In this document: piece after piece, positions 25,123 to 34,700 of the stretch | Layout of the letters: every line of letters starts with the position of its first letter | Position numbering within the stretch: the first letter of the stretch is position 1 | Origin: Carboxylicivirga marina | Lineage (GTDB): Bacteria > Bacteroidota > Bacteroidia > Bacteroidales > Marinilabiliaceae | Direction of reading: 5' to 3' | Assembly: GCF_016612505.1 (NCBI RefSeq) | Contig: NZ_JAENRR010000033.1 | Span: 1-53,657, forward strand | Length of the DNA: 53,657 nucleotides | Notes under the pieces: model-generated | Told to the model about the DNA's origin: nothing | Databases searched by the model: none | Seen by the model: only the letters and a program-made list of their open reading frames with translations | Position numbers and translations under genes: made by a program

Positions 25123-25764
25123 TTAGTCAGTCTTCATCCTATTAAACATCACTGCTAAGTGGGCGTATAATGATGTATTTTGAACAACTACATTTTCGTC
25201 CACTTTGATGCGTACAGGCGTAAAGTTCCAGATAGCTTTTATCCCAACTTCTGCCAGCTTATTAGCAACATCCTGAGCTTTATCAACAGGAACAGTCAAT
25301 ATCCCTATCTTTGCCTTTTCTTCGTGCATGGTAGCCAATTCTTCAAAATGATAAATTGGCACACCTTCAATGGTTTTACCTACCACTTCAGGGTCAACGT
25401 CAAAAGCAGCTACAACCTTTAGTCCAAATTGCTTTAAACCATGATCATGCAATAATGCTTTTCCAAGACTTCCAACCCCAAACAAATAGGCTTCATCAAC
25501 AACGGTGAACCCCAGGAAATCCTCCAACACATTAATTAAAGGCTCCACTTCGTAACCGACACGTGTTTTTCCAACAATGCTTGTATACGATAAGTCTTTA
25601 GTTACCTGAGTGGGATCAACGCCCATATCACGGGCTATTAAAGTAGAAGATATATGTTTCAGCCCATCCCTTTGAGCTAGTTTCAAATAAGCAAGATAAC
25701 AGGGCATACGACGAAGTGCGGGCTCTGGTACCAGGTTATTCTTTTTACGATTAGTTAGCGACAT
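25123..25764 (-). CDS. rex: Redox-sensing transcriptional repressor Rex
   Basis: A 213-residue Rex protein, which represses fermentation and respiration genes and leaves DNA when NADH binds. The N-terminal winged helix has RRMPCYLAYLKLA and STLIARDMGVDPTQVTKDLSY. The NAD(H)-binding Rossmann half has LFGVGSLGKAL, the acidic strand end AAFDVDPEVVG and the conserved TVPVDKAQDVANKL and IWNFTPVRI. The length is normal. It is a single-gene unit with a TAnnTTTG box upstream and a shared terminator downstream. No clear Rex operator was seen in its own promoter. It fits a facultative or anaerobic lifestyle. Confidence 0.96.
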   Translation of the reverse strand: MSLTNRKKNNLVPEPALRRMPCYLAYLKLAQRDGLKHISSTLIARDMGVDPTQVTKDLSYTSIVGKTRVGYEVEPLINVLEDFLGFTVVDEAYLFGVGSLGKALLHDHGLKQFGLKVVAAFDVDPEVVGKTIEGVPIYHFEELATMHEEKAKIGILTVPVDKAQDVANKLAEVGIKAIWNFTPVRIKVDENVVVQNTSLYAHLAVMFNRMKTD

Positions 25765-25794
25765 GGTGAACTTTTCATCAGTTTAACATTCTTA

Positions 25795-25802
25795 CAAAAT
25801 TA
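25795..25802 (-). promoter_or_regulatory. rex promoter, TAnnTTTG box
   Basis: On the minus strand TAATTTTG, 30 bases upstream of the rex start, is an exact -7 element. A TTG lies 22 bases further upstream (25825-25827), a slightly long but acceptable spacing. Confidence 0.5.
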
Positions 25803-25911
25803 ATTAAGTTTTTGAATGATGACTCAATTCTTTAATTAAAATTGACAAGACTTATATCACTCTTTAAGTTCAAAAAGAACTCAACAGCATTGTTTTACAC
25901 TTCTACATACA

Positions 25912-26760
25912 CTATGATGCCATCTTCTTCAAATCCTTTTCCAGAAGACCATCTCTGTTCTTTTTATTAATCATGTGGTAATCGAAATAATAAAATGCCG
26001 AACTATCGGCCCCAATTAATATTTTATAGCAACGTGCTTTGTACTTCGTTCCTTCGGGTCCTACCTTATGCATAAAAACAACCGATTCATCTTTTCTTTC
26101 AATGGCATCCTCAACTTCTTCCTGAGTAACTATCTTAACATTATACGGATAAATATTCTTTATCTTTCCAACCGTATTTAAATCGGCTGTTAAGTCCTCT
26201 TTAACAAGAAACAAAGTTTTATCAGCCAAACTCTTGACATTATTATTGTAGTATTTAAAAGCATTGGCTTTAATTAATTCTGGTCGTTCATTCATTAGAT
26301 TGACATGATTCTGAATAAAACGCACAAAAGCCTCCAGTTTATAGGCATAGCTTGTATCTTCTACCCTCAGGTACGATAAAGGCAGAGAGCATAAATCAGG
26401 TAAATCGCGCACTTCAGTGTCGGTCTCACCAAGCAGCAAACTCAAAAAATTATAACGCGCTTTCGTTTTGTCCACGTCAAAAGTGGCCACGGTAGATATA
26501 AGAAATGAATAAGCCGGATCATTTCGTTTATCTTCAAATTCATCATTGGAAATAAATTCATAATCGGTGAGCGTCCATACCGCTTCCATTACCTCCTTTA
26601 TTTTAAAATTGAAATCACTCATTGGGTTGGCATCCATAACCACGAGCGTTTTCGTATTTAAAAAAGCTTTATATTCTTCCTTACTTGGCAAATGTTCTTT
26701 TGCAAAAAGACCAGTTGATAAAATCAATCCGCAGATAAGTGTCAATAGTTTTTTCATCAT
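25912..26760 (-). CDS. Secreted protein of unknown function (282 aa)
   Basis: I do not recognise this protein. A signal peptide is clear (KKLLTLICGLILSTGLFAKE, cleavage probably after FAK or nearby), so it acts in the periplasm or envelope. The mature part is mixed alpha/beta with no repeats. It begins with a pattern of alternating strands and helices (KTLVVMDANPMSDFNFKIKE, then LTDYEFISNDEFE), and near the end has YKARCYKILIGADSSAFYYF. The same N-terminal style occurs in Bacteroidetes stress-related periplasmic proteins, but I cannot name a family. It stands alone between rex and a hybrid kinase gene, both with their own signals. Confidence 0.8.
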   Translation of the reverse strand: MMKKLLTLICGLILSTGLFAKEHLPSKEEYKAFLNTKTLVVMDANPMSDFNFKIKEVMEAVWTLTDYEFISNDEFEDKRNDPAYSFLISTVATFDVDKTKARYNFLSLLLGETDTEVRDLPDLCSLPLSYLRVEDTSYAYKLEAFVRFIQNHVNLMNERPELIKANAFKYYNNNVKSLADKTLFLVKEDLTADLNTVGKIKNIYPYNVKIVTQEEVEDAIERKDESVVFMHKVGPEGTKYKARCYKILIGADSSAFYYFDYHMINKKNRDGLLEKDLKKMAS

Positions 26761-26910
26761 TATATTTTTTGCTTCATACGCGAATCAGTAGCTAAACGGT
26801 TACATCAAAATCAAATTATTTTTCATAACATGAAAAAAAGCACTTCAGATACTAAAAAAGTGAGTTATTAGTTTATTTTTGTTATAGATTGATAACAATG
26901 AGATATGTAA

Positions 26911-26941
26911 TTGTTTGCTTAGCAATGGCACGTTACTTTTG
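26911..26941 (+). promoter_or_regulatory. Promoter of the hybrid kinase gene
   Basis: TACTTTTG at 26934-26941 is an exact Bacteroidetes -7 box. A TTG at 26911-26913 lies 20 bases upstream, and a TTTG at 26914-26917 is a second choice. The hybrid kinase gene starts 60 bases downstream. Confidence 0.55.
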
Positions 26942-27000
26942 CACGAATAGTTTTGCTCAGATCAAACTCATTGTAGATACTAATTGATAAATACAGGCAG

Positions 27001-28746
27001 ATGAAGATATTAAATAGGTTCCTTTTATTATTTAAATCAGACAACAAAGAAAACGTTGATATTGAAGAGCAAACGCCAACTTTAATCAACAATCTTATCA
27101 ACTTCTTTTTGTTTTGTATTGTATTTATTGAAGGTGTTATTTGCCTGCGCAGTGAAGATATCTTTTTTGCTATACCTTTGCTGACACTCAGTTTAATATT
27201 TGCATTTCACTTTGTGTATTTGAGCCGAAACTCAATGGCAAGAGGTATGCAAAACTCATTATTCTTCTTTTCTAGTGTGACATTTTTATACTTTGTAGTA
27301 TTTGGCAGTAGTACAGGTATAAATATCATTTGGTCGGCATTGTTTCCACCATTTATTATATCACTTATGGGCATGCGTCGTGGATCCATCTTCTCGTTAC
27401 TGTTTATGGCGCTAATTGCAATCATTATATTAATCATTAACAACTATGGATTTATTGATTTAGCTAAGCAATATACTCTTACCGAGAAAATCGTTTTTCT
27501 GGCTTTCTACTTCTTATTCTTTATTGCTACCTATGCCATCCATTATACTTATACCGAGATAATTCTTAAAAAAGAACGAAGAGTTTTGGATTCCCAGAAT
27601 TTTAACAAAACACAAGAGGAGCTAATCTCGAAACTATCGCACCAAATCAGAACACCTTTAAGTAATATTACTGGTATTATTGACATCCTTGAGAAAACAA
27701 CATTAACCGACGATCAGCGCGATTATATAAACACTATCCATGCATCATCAAACAACCTGGTAAATGTGGTTAATAACATGGTAGCTGCATCGAAGACTAA
27801 TTTTAGTCAGATTCCTGCTGAAGAGGTTAGTTTCAACCTGTACTCGACCATCAATAATACAATTAAGTTATTTCAAGATGATCAGGAGAAAAAGAAGTTC
27901 AGTTTATCGTTATCTGCTGATATTCCTACGAACCTGATAGGCAATAGTGTTAAGGTGAAACAAATATTCCTTAACCTGCTAAATAGCCTCTTGAAATACA
28001 ATAAGTCTGAGCTAAAAACAATTGCTATTGAAGTATCCCGCAAAGAAATTTTGCCTAATAAAATAGTTTTAAAATTCAGAATCATAAGCAATACCGTTGT
28101 ACCGATTCCAAAGTCTGAATTAGGAGAAGATGCCATGCATTCATCGGAAGTGATTCACCTTAACCGCAGTAAATACATCAATCTACTCGACCTGGGAATA
28201 ACTCAGAAGATAATTGAAATGGATGGCAATCATATTGAAATAAGTCCCGACTCAGTTAAAACAGTTATAGAATTTACGGCCTCTTTCAAAGAAAATAACA
28301 AGAGCCAATCCATTGAAAACATCAAACCGCCAACCAAGCAATCTGAAAGTTATTTCAAGCCTAGTGTAAACATTGCTGACGCCAACATTTTATTGGTTGA
28401 AGATAACTTTAGCAACCAGCAAATAATCATCCTTTATATTAAAGATGAAGTACGAAAAATTGAGGTGGCATTTAATGGAAAAGAAGCGCTTGATAAGTTT
28501 GGTAAGGTGAAGTATGATTTAATCCTAATGGATGTACAAATGCCTATTATGGATGGCTTTAAGGCAACTGAAAAAATACGTCAGATTGAGAAGAGTACCG
28601 GCACACACACACCAATAATTGCAGTAACGGCCAATGCCTTTCCGGAGGATAAAGAAAAGTGCCTGGCCTCAGGAATGGATGATTATATCAGTAAACCATT
28701 TCAGCCCGAAGATTTAATCCATAAGATGAAGAAGCACTTAAGCTAG
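27001..28746 (+). CDS. Hybrid histidine kinase-like protein with degenerate ATP domain and intact receiver
   Basis: A 581-residue membrane protein. About six helices fill residues 28-185. A dimerisation/H-box domain follows (SKLSHQIRTPLSNITG, His214), then a region aligned with the ATP-binding domain (about 265-435) and a C-terminal receiver (about 460-580; VEDN at the start, Asp511 in LMDVQMP, Lys in SKPFQP). The N-box is altered (FLNLLNSLLKYN), and the G1 DxGxG and G2 GxGLG blocks cannot be found; the G2 position reads LLDLGITQKIIEM. The protein may be unable to bind ATP and may act as a phosphatase or relay. No DNA-binding regulator is adjacent. Confidence 0.85.
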   Translation: MKILNRFLLLFKSDNKENVDIEEQTPTLINNLINFFLFCIVFIEGVICLRSEDIFFAIPLLTLSLIFAFHFVYLSRNSMARGMQNSLFFFSSVTFLYFVVFGSSTGINIIWSALFPPFIISLMGMRRGSIFSLLFMALIAIIILIINNYGFIDLAKQYTLTEKIVFLAFYFLFFIATYAIHYTYTEIILKKERRVLDSQNFNKTQEELISKLSHQIRTPLSNITGIIDILEKTTLTDDQRDYINTIHASSNNLVNVVNNMVAASKTNFSQIPAEEVSFNLYSTINNTIKLFQDDQEKKKFSLSLSADIPTNLIGNSVKVKQIFLNLLNSLLKYNKSELKTIAIEVSRKEILPNKIVLKFRIISNTVVPIPKSELGEDAMHSSEVIHLNRSKYINLLDLGITQKIIEMDGNHIEISPDSVKTVIEFTASFKENNKSQSIENIKPPTKQSESYFKPSVNIADANILLVEDNFSNQQIIILYIKDEVRKIEVAFNGKEALDKFGKVKYDLILMDVQMPIMDGFKATEKIRQIEKSTGTHTPIIAVTANAFPEDKEKCLASGMDDYISKPFQPEDLIHKMKKHLS

Positions 28747-28890
28747 TTGTATTAAAATCACAGTTTGAATCGTTCAGTACAATTGTGTAATACAATGACG
28801 TTAGCTTGTACGATTTTGCAATATTTTGATATTATTTAATCTAATTCGGTTAAAAAACGTCAACCAGCTGTTAATTACTGTTAAAGCCTC

Positions 28891-28920
28891 TTGATTTTTT
28901 CCTCAAGCCTTGTAAGTTTG
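28891..28920 (+). promoter_or_regulatory. Promoter of the 48-residue membrane protein gene
   Basis: TTG at 28891-28893, a 19-base spacer and TAAGTTTG at 28913-28920 form a full-consensus Bacteroidetes promoter. Transcription would start about 20 bases before the small gene at 28948. Confidence 0.65.
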
Positions 28921-28947
28921 TAAGTTAAGGATAGGACCCAAAAGGAA

Positions 28948-29094
28948 ATGGATAAAAAGAAAGAGATGAAGAAAGAGACAGATATAACATTAAAGCTTAA
29001 GCGAAAGATTTTAATTTATTCAATCATAGAAGTAGCATTGATAATTGCCTTATTAGGATTCATCATGTTTTTGATAATGGTATTAATGAGCTAA
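28948..29094 (+). CDS. Tiny single-pass membrane protein (48 aa)
   Basis: A 48-codon gene that starts after AAAGGAA and is preceded by a consensus promoter. The first 20 residues are strongly basic and charged (MDKKKEMKKE, then a stretch with KLKRK), and the rest is one long hydrophobic helix (IIEVALIIALLGFIMFLIMV) ending two residues later. The orientation would be N-terminus inside. It fits the class of small regulatory or structural membrane proteins; no family is recognised. It ends 2 bases before the convergent stop of the DUF3859-like gene. Confidence 0.65.
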   Translation: MDKKKEMKKETDITLKLKRKILIYSIIEVALIIALLGFIMFLIMVLMS

Positions 29095-29096
29095 GA

Positions 29097-29483
29097 TTAC
29101 AAATACAGCGTTATCTTCTTCTCAGCAATTAATTCCCCATCCAAGCTGGTGGTAAGCAACCAGTCTCCAACTTTATCATCATACGGTTCCCAAACCGTAT
29201 CTCCCAAAAAGAATTCATAGTCATTTGATTTGATAAAGTATTGACCTTCAAACGGAGGTTCAACATTTCCATTTTTATCCTTAAACGGTGGATGGTCAAT
29301 CTTATATTCAACAACTTTACCTTTGGCGCCTTTTATTTTAATTACATAACCAAATTCAATATCCGGACGAATATTAATCTTATCAGTTATTTTAAGCAAT
29401 TTCGGTAGTTTTTTTGAGGTTCGCTCCCACTTGCTGTACTCGCCAAAGCTATATAGTTCCCAGCTTATCTTCTTTTTTGCCAT
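29097..29483 (-). CDS. DUF3859-like domain protein
   Basis: A 128-residue soluble protein with no signal peptide. The order of blocks, IEFGYVIKIKGAKGKVVEYK, HPPFKDKNG, GQYFIKSNDYEFFLGDTVWE and GDWLLTTSLDGELIAEKK, agrees with what I recall of the DUF3859 domain, an immunoglobulin-like beta fold of unknown function. The gene is 6 bases downstream of the TPR protein gene, so the two are probably co-transcribed. No catalytic residues are evident. The family name is from memory and moderately sure. Confidence 0.6.
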   Translation of the reverse strand: MAKKKISWELYSFGEYSKWERTSKKLPKLLKITDKINIRPDIEFGYVIKIKGAKGKVVEYKIDHPPFKDKNGNVEPPFEGQYFIKSNDYEFFLGDTVWEPYDDKVGDWLLTTSLDGELIAEKKITLYL

Positions 29484-29489
29484 TATTAT

Positions 29490-31721
29490 TTAACTCTCTA
29501 ACGAATATCTAATCTGATCCAACATTAAAGGAATGTCACCTGCATCAATGCCATGATTTTTCAAATAAGGCGTATCGCCATTGAAGGTTTCAATAAAATC
29601 ATCCAATGAATGATTTGGCAGCTGTATACTCTTTTGGTAATACGACAGAGCCTCTTTGCGCATTTTTCGGCACCAAAGCGTGTGTCCCAGGTTAATGAAG
29701 TCGTGCTTGTTTTTTTCTGACACGATTAACTGATGATAATACTTCTCAGCCTGCTCAAATTTCCCTTCTACAAAAGAACACCAGGCAATGGGACGACCGA
29801 CCTTATTATTTCCAGGATCAAGGTATTCAACCTTAAAATAGTATTTTAAAGCCTGCTCAAAATCTTCCAACTCTAATAAGCAATGTCCTATTGAAACCTG
29901 CGTATGCAAATTATCAGGACCTAATTTTTCTGCATCCTTATAATACTCTAATGCCTTTTGTGGATTTTTCAAATTACGATAGCAGAGTGCTATTTTTTTC
30001 TTATTCCATACACTATTTGCCCCAAGTAGTTCGGCTTTTAAATAGTAATCAAGAGCTTTCTGAAAATCCTCTGCCTGTTGATAACAATAAGCTATTTTCT
30101 GCAGCACATCTTTTCCATTATCCATACGGCCAGCTACCTTATGAAATATCTCTAATGCATCTTCAAAATAGTTTTTCTTAAAATAATACTCTCCAATTTC
30201 GCGTAATGACTTTCCGTCATCGAGTATCTGATTAAAAAACCAACGATTATGAAAATCCATTTTCTGAGCAAATACATCGGAAAACTGATGTTTTTGCGGA
30301 TGTACCTTTAATAAGCGATACATATCTTGTATAAACTGATTACTTGCTACCAGTTTTTGCTGATTAGCCTGAAGCATCTGCTCATCCTTTTGCATCTCAA
30401 CCATCTGCTCAATTTCGGCCGAAAACATTTGCCCCATCATTTCTTTTTGCATCCCAGGCATGTGCGGAATACTTAAGATAAGTGAGTACTTATCTGAGTT
30501 ACACAAGAAGCGTGACGACGCTAAACCTTCTAACAGAGAGTTATTATTAAAAACATCATCTTCAGTCGATAGCGCATTAACCACATCGGGGTGTGTTGGG
30601 TAAAACGGTAGTAACCAATTGGCTACCTTATTGAAAAATGAAAAGTGTTTAAGGTGCTTAAATGTTGAAAGAAACACGTCGGCACCTTCCATTTGCCACT
30701 GTGTTAATTCCTCCATTTTATTCATCAAACTCGGAGAATCCTTGAAAACATCTTCCCAATCCGGATTTTTCCCCTCTTCCAGACTATCACTTATGAGATT
30801 ATCAAGATCAAGCTTATCCTTGAGTTTAGGGTGCATCTTCACCACTTCAGGCAATATTTCATCACTAAGCTTTTTCGATATATGCTCCGTTTCACGCGTT
30901 CTAATAAGCTGTAATGCCACCCCTTGAATTAACTCCTGATGATTACCTTCTTCAATCATCATAAACAATTGCGTATATAATTCGGGGTATAAAGGCAGCC
31001 GCGCATCGTACTTATTAAGTGCTAATAATAAAGCTGTAAGTGCTCTGGCATTCACTTCATCTTCAGGGTGGATACATAACTCTATAAGTAAATGCAAATA
31101 ATCATACGAAAATGAATTCATTAACGATAGATAAATAGCGCCTACCAATGTTGCTTTATAAGCAACCGGTATTGAACTTGTAAGTAGCAAGTTGTTTAAT
31201 AATTCCTTATCGACCACATCTAATGCTGATGCCGACCAAACAAGGTTAAACAACTCATCAATGGCTCGATATAATTCAGGATTGTTTTCTGCATTGTTGT
31301 TAACCACCTTTTGCAATTCAACACTTGCCCAAATGGTATCAATTTCATCAATAACTGATTTCAATTTTTCACTACTATACTTTTTGCGATTTTCATAAAT
31401 CAACTCAGATGAATATTTACTCAACAGCACATCAACAACTTTGTCACTGAGACTATACACATCGCGCAATAAGTGATTATATATTTTTTGACGTTCAGGA
31501 TCAGTAATTCCTTCGACGGTGTATTTCAGTATGTTTTTATAAGTAAACTCCAGGTTATAATGCTGATCAATTAAATCACCATTGTGCGATTCCTTAACCA
31601 ACAGCTGAATGACATCCAGGCTATCTTTTATGTTCTTTTGCGATAGCAATTGACATATTTTAGTGTGTGATGCCTTTATTTCCTTAACATTCATCATAGC
31701 CAAATTATTTAGATGATTCAA
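29490..31721 (-). CDS. Large cytoplasmic TPR/helical-repeat protein
   Basis: A 743-residue protein with no signal peptide or membrane segment. The N-terminal 480 residues are all-helical with weak HEAT-like periodicity. From about 510 to 690 there are at least five TPRs with the usual W-LG-Y-A-P spacing: YYFKKNYFEDALEIFHKVA, AYCYQQAEDFQKALDYYLKA, ALCYRNLKNPQKALEYYKDA and HCLLELEDFEQALKYYFKVE. It probably serves as a protein scaffold; the partner is unknown. It overlaps the tamB stop region by 17 bases and lies 6 bases before the DUF3859-like gene, so the tamA-tamB-TPR-DUF3859 genes form one minus-strand unit. Confidence 0.85.
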   Translation of the reverse strand: MNHLNNLAMMNVKEIKASHTKICQLLSQKNIKDSLDVIQLLVKESHNGDLIDQHYNLEFTYKNILKYTVEGITDPERQKIYNHLLRDVYSLSDKVVDVLLSKYSSELIYENRKKYSSEKLKSVIDEIDTIWASVELQKVVNNNAENNPELYRAIDELFNLVWSASALDVVDKELLNNLLLTSSIPVAYKATLVGAIYLSLMNSFSYDYLHLLIELCIHPEDEVNARALTALLLALNKYDARLPLYPELYTQLFMMIEEGNHQELIQGVALQLIRTRETEHISKKLSDEILPEVVKMHPKLKDKLDLDNLISDSLEEGKNPDWEDVFKDSPSLMNKMEELTQWQMEGADVFLSTFKHLKHFSFFNKVANWLLPFYPTHPDVVNALSTEDDVFNNNSLLEGLASSRFLCNSDKYSLILSIPHMPGMQKEMMGQMFSAEIEQMVEMQKDEQMLQANQQKLVASNQFIQDMYRLLKVHPQKHQFSDVFAQKMDFHNRWFFNQILDDGKSLREIGEYYFKKNYFEDALEIFHKVAGRMDNGKDVLQKIAYCYQQAEDFQKALDYYLKAELLGANSVWNKKKIALCYRNLKNPQKALEYYKDAEKLGPDNLHTQVSIGHCLLELEDFEQALKYYFKVEYLDPGNNKVGRPIAWCSFVEGKFEQAEKYYHQLIVSEKNKHDFINLGHTLWCRKMRKEALSYYQKSIQLPNHSLDDFIETFNGDTPYLKNHGIDAGDIPLMLDQIRYSLES

Positions 31722-34700
31722 ACTTCAAAATTACATCAAATCCTGATGATTTGGAACTTCCACTTTGCAATCTAAAGAACAAAACTTTATTAAGCTCGTA
31801 CTCCAGGGTAATAGTTTCCGGAGTAATTTCATCATCTTCCGTTTCACCAAATCCACGTTGATAAATCACAAATAAATCATTCGTAATATATTTTCCTACC
31901 ACAAAAGCAGCACTTTGCCAGTTTTCGGTTGAATTAACCTCAATCATATCCAACTTAAACCGTTGTCCTATGGTAGAGTTTAATGATGATGTAACCATAT
32001 TAGCCAGCATATTTGAACCAACAGAGCCGATGATACCATTCTGACCATCATAACTTAGCTCATCCATGGTTTTACCAAATATCATAATCGATACAGCATC
32101 TGACTGGGATATGGCGGCATCATCCAAGGTAAAGCTAATGTTTGGCTCAGATAAATACTCGGTCACCGATAGTTGTAAAGTGTGTTTTTCTTTATCGCTA
32201 CCACGATAAACATATTCGGCAGTAATTTCCAATCGAGGATCGGGTGTTTCTCCCCCCATAAACGTAATGACACCTTCTTCTATGTTAAATTTTCGTCCGT
32301 ACAAAATGTAATAGCCACGGATGATTTCAACATCACCAAACAATTCAAAATAATCAACAGTTTTAGCAATATCAACATCTCCACTTATCTCAATATTCAT
32401 GTCGTCACCTTTCAACCATGTACCGCGCGGAATATCAATTGTCAGACGACCTTTTAATTGTTGCATTAAAGGCGACATTTCTTCCTCTTCCTCTACTCGC
32501 TCGGCCAGATATGTTGAATCACTCTCCCGAATAGCCACCACCAACAATGGTGTATTTTCTTCATTTTTCTTTGAGTCGTCAGTTTGTATAATTTCAGATA
32601 AATAAAAAGAAGAACGATTAACCAACAAACGACCTCCAAAACGAGGCACCCCGTCTATATCTGAACGATAATACGGGTCACCACTCACATTAATATCATA
32701 ATTTCTATGTTGTACCACATGGAACTTATCCATATCAGTAACCATGTCGGATGCCACAACTTTTCCTGAAACTATTGTTGAGTCAAACAACAGATGGCCT
32801 TTACTTGAAAAGTAGCCAATATCTGAACCAATATAAATCGTATCAATACCAATCCTGTTTTCATTGAAGGTGAAGTGACTTTTCATATCATGATAATACA
32901 CTCCTTGCTTATCGTTATTAATAAATCCGTTATCTAACTTTACCTCTCCAAAAAACAGTGGTTTATTAAAAGTGCCACTGGCACTGACCAATCCATTAAA
33001 ATAAGCTCCTGCCTGGATTGTTTCATATTCTGGAACATCCTGAGTACTTATTTGCAGAGAATCCAAAGCAAGCTCCCCATTAAAAGTTTTTGGTACTGTG
33101 ACAGCAAAATTTTGAGCAGTATCCACTTCAATAATTAACGGCAATTTTACATTTGCGTACACACTACTATCAAGACTTGGCAACCATGTATCTACATAAA
33201 AAGTATCAATTGCATATTTTAACTTACCCTGCAACGATGGCAATACGATAGTGCCATAAGCTGGGTCTTCAATAAAATATTCACCATTCATGGTTATGGA
33301 ATCTGGATCACCTCCCATACTAATTTCAGTTGAGAGCAATCCACGAAGCGAATCGGACGATTGAATAAACCTATTTAAAAGACGCAAGTTTAAGTTATTG
33401 ACGCCCAAATCAAAGCTAGCCCGAGTACCTGTACTTATTTTTCCCTTAGCCTGTAATCTAAAGTCTTGATCGATTTTATCTCTTAGCTTAATATTGTCTA
33501 CAATCAATGTATTATTATAGTATCTTACATTCTGCAAGGTATCATCTAAGTAAAACTGAGCATATGGCGTATCAAAATTTACTTTATTTAAACTCAATTC
33601 AATTGTATCTGCCAGGAACAAATCAGACTCTAAGACTCTAGAAAAAGTATCCTTCTTACTAAAATCAATTGAAGACCATAAGTGTTTATTATCAAAAATA
33701 TAATTGACACTTAGCGTATCAACTTTTTGAGAAGCGGCATTTATAGTCTTAAGCTCTACTATTCCTTTAGAATAAATTGTATCAGACATCAATTCACCTT
33801 CAAACCCAGCATAAATAGTATCAACCTGAATGGGTTCAAAATTAAAATCGAATACATGTACCTGACCATTATACCTAATATCAGTTCGATTCCCATCGAC
33901 CTGCAAGTTAGCCATCGCCTTATCATAGTTTATTTGCGGCACGCCAAATCGCTCAAATAGTTTTAATTGAGTGCTTTCTATATTTGCTTTGGCAGCAAAC
34001 TCCTTTGAACGAAAGTTAAACATCCCACCACCCAATACAGCATTTCCATCTGTTTTAAAACCTAAGGTATCAAGCTTTAAATCAGAACCCTGTAATGATG
34101 AACGGAGCACTAGAGAATCGAGCTCTACATCATACACCTTACTGTCGTATAGCTCAACTTTAGCATTGAACTTTCTCTTCTCTGATAAAATATGCGTTCC
34201 TGAAATTTTAAAATGACCATTAACAACTGTATTTTTTACACTTGGTTCGATGGCTTCTATATCAAGATTCGTTGACCTGAAATCAGCTGTATATTCGGGA
34301 CGATTATGCAAATCGCTAATTTCAATATGCCCCTCACTAAAGGACTTATTATAAACAAGCAAAACATCGGCTTCAATCAGATTATTCTTTTGTATAGCAT
34401 CAAAATGCAAGGTGTCAGTAGTTGTGTTTTTATATGATGAATTATTAAACCTCGCTCTTACATGCAAATCTTTTTTGTAATCTAATACATCGTGCCCGTT
34501 AACAGCCAAACTTCCATTTAAGTATGCTTCAGTGTTTTTAATGTCAAACCATTCTTCGGGCACAAACTCATTAAAATACAAAATGGCATTATACTCTGAA
34601 GTTTTATCTTTTTTGAGTAAGCCTTTTGAGAAATCATAGATTGTACCTTTCAAGCCAACATGCTTTTTTCCTTTTCCGAGTCGAACATCACAATTCAGCT

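Noticed and set aside
25765-25911. Rex operator in the rex promoter
   Set aside because: No TTGTGA-N6-TCACAA-like dyad is present; only a weak partial match was seen.
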